Assembly (NCBI GenBank): GCA_932294295.1
Contig: OW028573.1
Coordinates: 2,180,001 to 2,244,000 of the forward strand
Origin: Alitta virens
Lineage: Eukaryota > Annelida > Polychaeta > Phyllodocida > Nereididae
Direction: 5' to 3'
DNA length: 64,000 nt
Shown: positions 62,595 to 64,000 of the stretch, in pieces
Numbering within the stretch: the stretch's first letter is position 1
Layout: each line of letters begins with the position of its first letter
The notes under the pieces: generated by a model
Seen by the model: only the letters and a program-made list of their open reading frames with translations
Database searches by the model: none
What the model was told of the DNA's origin: nothing
Translations under genes and position numbers: made by a program

Positions 62595-64000
62595 CTGTGG
62601 CTTCTGATTAGCTTCTATTATTGGCTTCTGATTGGATGGTTCTTGAGAACGATTTACATATTACAGCTGTTGGTGAAAATTACCAAAGATGGGGAAGGAG
62701 GGGGGGGGGGGGGGGGCGAGGGTGAATAACCAGGCAGAAAGTGCTTAATGACCTTTGTGCAGTGCAGTTGTAATCCACCCCCTCCTGAAACTGTAACTCC
62801 ATATTTAAGTTATGTATTAGGACCACACTCGTTCAATACTACAAAAAGGTCAACTTTTTGTTGTTAGGGGACTTGATAGACTTATCCCTATTAAATATAT
62901 CATACAGATATGCTTCAGCCAGCAGGCGAGGGGGGGGGGGGAACAATAGGGGCACAGCATATTATCCAAGGTCCACTGAAGAGTCATATTCGCGTGCCGG
63001 GATTACAAAAAGCCTGTGAGAGTGGCAGAGTTGTACAATATCCTAACTGGAATATCTTGAGAACTAAAAATCGTAGGAGAATGGTTTTTGTACCTACTTG
63101 TTTGCCACAGAAAGTTATGTTTTGTGGATTTTGTTGCAAGTCCATAATTTGTATTTCTTTAGAGATGTAATTATAAAGGCCTGGAACAAAATTAAGCAGG
63201 AAAAGAAATTATAGACTTCTATATTTAATTTATCTATTTCACCTGGTCAACAACAAACAGTTGTTGTTGCTCAAAGTTAAAAGAGTGTTTTGTTACTTTA
63301 TTTATGAAATCAATGTAACACTGTACAATTAAATAGTTAGAAATTGATGATATAAATATATATGTATGTATATATACATATATCTTCTTGTCTAACTGAT
63401 GACTCATGGTAATGCTAAAAAAATTTCAGACTGTTGAGGCAACAAAAGTCAAGCCCCCCCCCCCCCCCATTTCCCCGTAAGTCTGTCACAACATTTAGAT
63501 ATTTTCACATCTAATAATTCTCTTTTGGAATTAAATGAAAACTCTCTGATATGATTCGGTGGTATTATCTACACAAAACAGCTAAAAAATGTGGCTAGTC
63601 AAATTCTAGTCTATCCTAGCCCGAACATACAGACTGTCTCGCAGCCAGTCCCATAGGGCTAGTCTATCCCTTTTGATTTATCACCTTTATTATGCTGTCT
63701 TCTCAATACAAATGTGTCAGTGTGACCGTAGGAATTGTGATGGTCATTTACTAAATTTAACTGACAGTTTGGGCACAAAATATTAGTGGCAATCAACTAC
63801 CTGAAATCCACCTCAGATCATGGGCTAACAAAGCGGCAGCCTCTATGCCCCCCCCCCCCCCCCCCATGCAATTGGTTGGAGCGGATTTCTCTATTCGCCC
63901 CTGATCACCATAATCGACCACAGATATAATCCTAATAGGCAAAGATTTTACCGTTTATGTAATTTCCGTTTTTATGACTGTTTATATGCCAAAAACATAT
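62595..64000. other. Non-coding stretch with G/C homopolymers
   Basis: No gene seen. Long mononucleotide runs: G at about 62699-62716 and 62930-62941, C at about 63454-63468 and 63850-63865. Such runs recur across the window (37336, 41641, 57761). Confidence 0.5.

Overview
The window is nuclear DNA from an animal, most likely an intron-rich, AT-rich marine invertebrate; the clade cannot be fixed from sequence alone. Evidence: seven host protein genes of metazoan type, five of them split by GT-AG introns, set among many transposable elements and no prokaryotic gene organisation.

Layout. 1-7038: a Ty3/Gypsy LTR retrotransposon (minus strand, cut by the left edge) inserted into a degenerate DIRS-like element. 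8573-13817 (-): PSME3/PA28-gamma, 255 aa in 9 exons. 14237-21974 (+): SF3A3, 501 aa in 17 exons. 25425-29051 (-): HNRNPR/SYNCRIP-type RNA-binding protein, 649 aa in 11 coding exons. 30613-35071 (+): an ER-lumen JmjC oxygenase-like protein with an EF-hand, 407 aa in 10 exons. 37652-41127 (-): POMP, 141 aa in 6 exons, the first holding only the ATG. 43131-43862 (+): PHOSPHO1/2-type HAD phosphatase, coding in one exon. 45657-47426 (-): multi-C2H2 zinc-finger protein, coding in one exon. These seven genes strictly alternate in strand, giving three head-to-head pairs. 48-57.6 kb is repeat-dominated: tyrosine-recombinase remnant, LINE, a 106-bp minisatellite and a Mutator-like DDE/SWIM transposase pseudogene. 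57.6-64 kb is mostly non-coding with short repeats and homopolymers.

The genes belong to two broad processes, proteasome biogenesis/activation (PSME3, POMP) and mRNA splicing/processing (SF3A3, HNRNPR), but nothing in the sequence shows that they are co-regulated.

The most unusual feature is a set of short non-autonomous elements whose inverted arms are built of tandem copies of a short motif: AACGGCTAC (three copies), CTCACCGCC (one) and TTCGTTGACA (two). Three have clear 10-bp target duplications, and one lies inside a small MITE whose uninterrupted relative is also in the window, which fixes its ends. The CTCACCGCC and TTCGTTGACA families share terminal bases. A Mutator-like transposase relic in the same window belongs to a superfamily that makes target duplications of this size.
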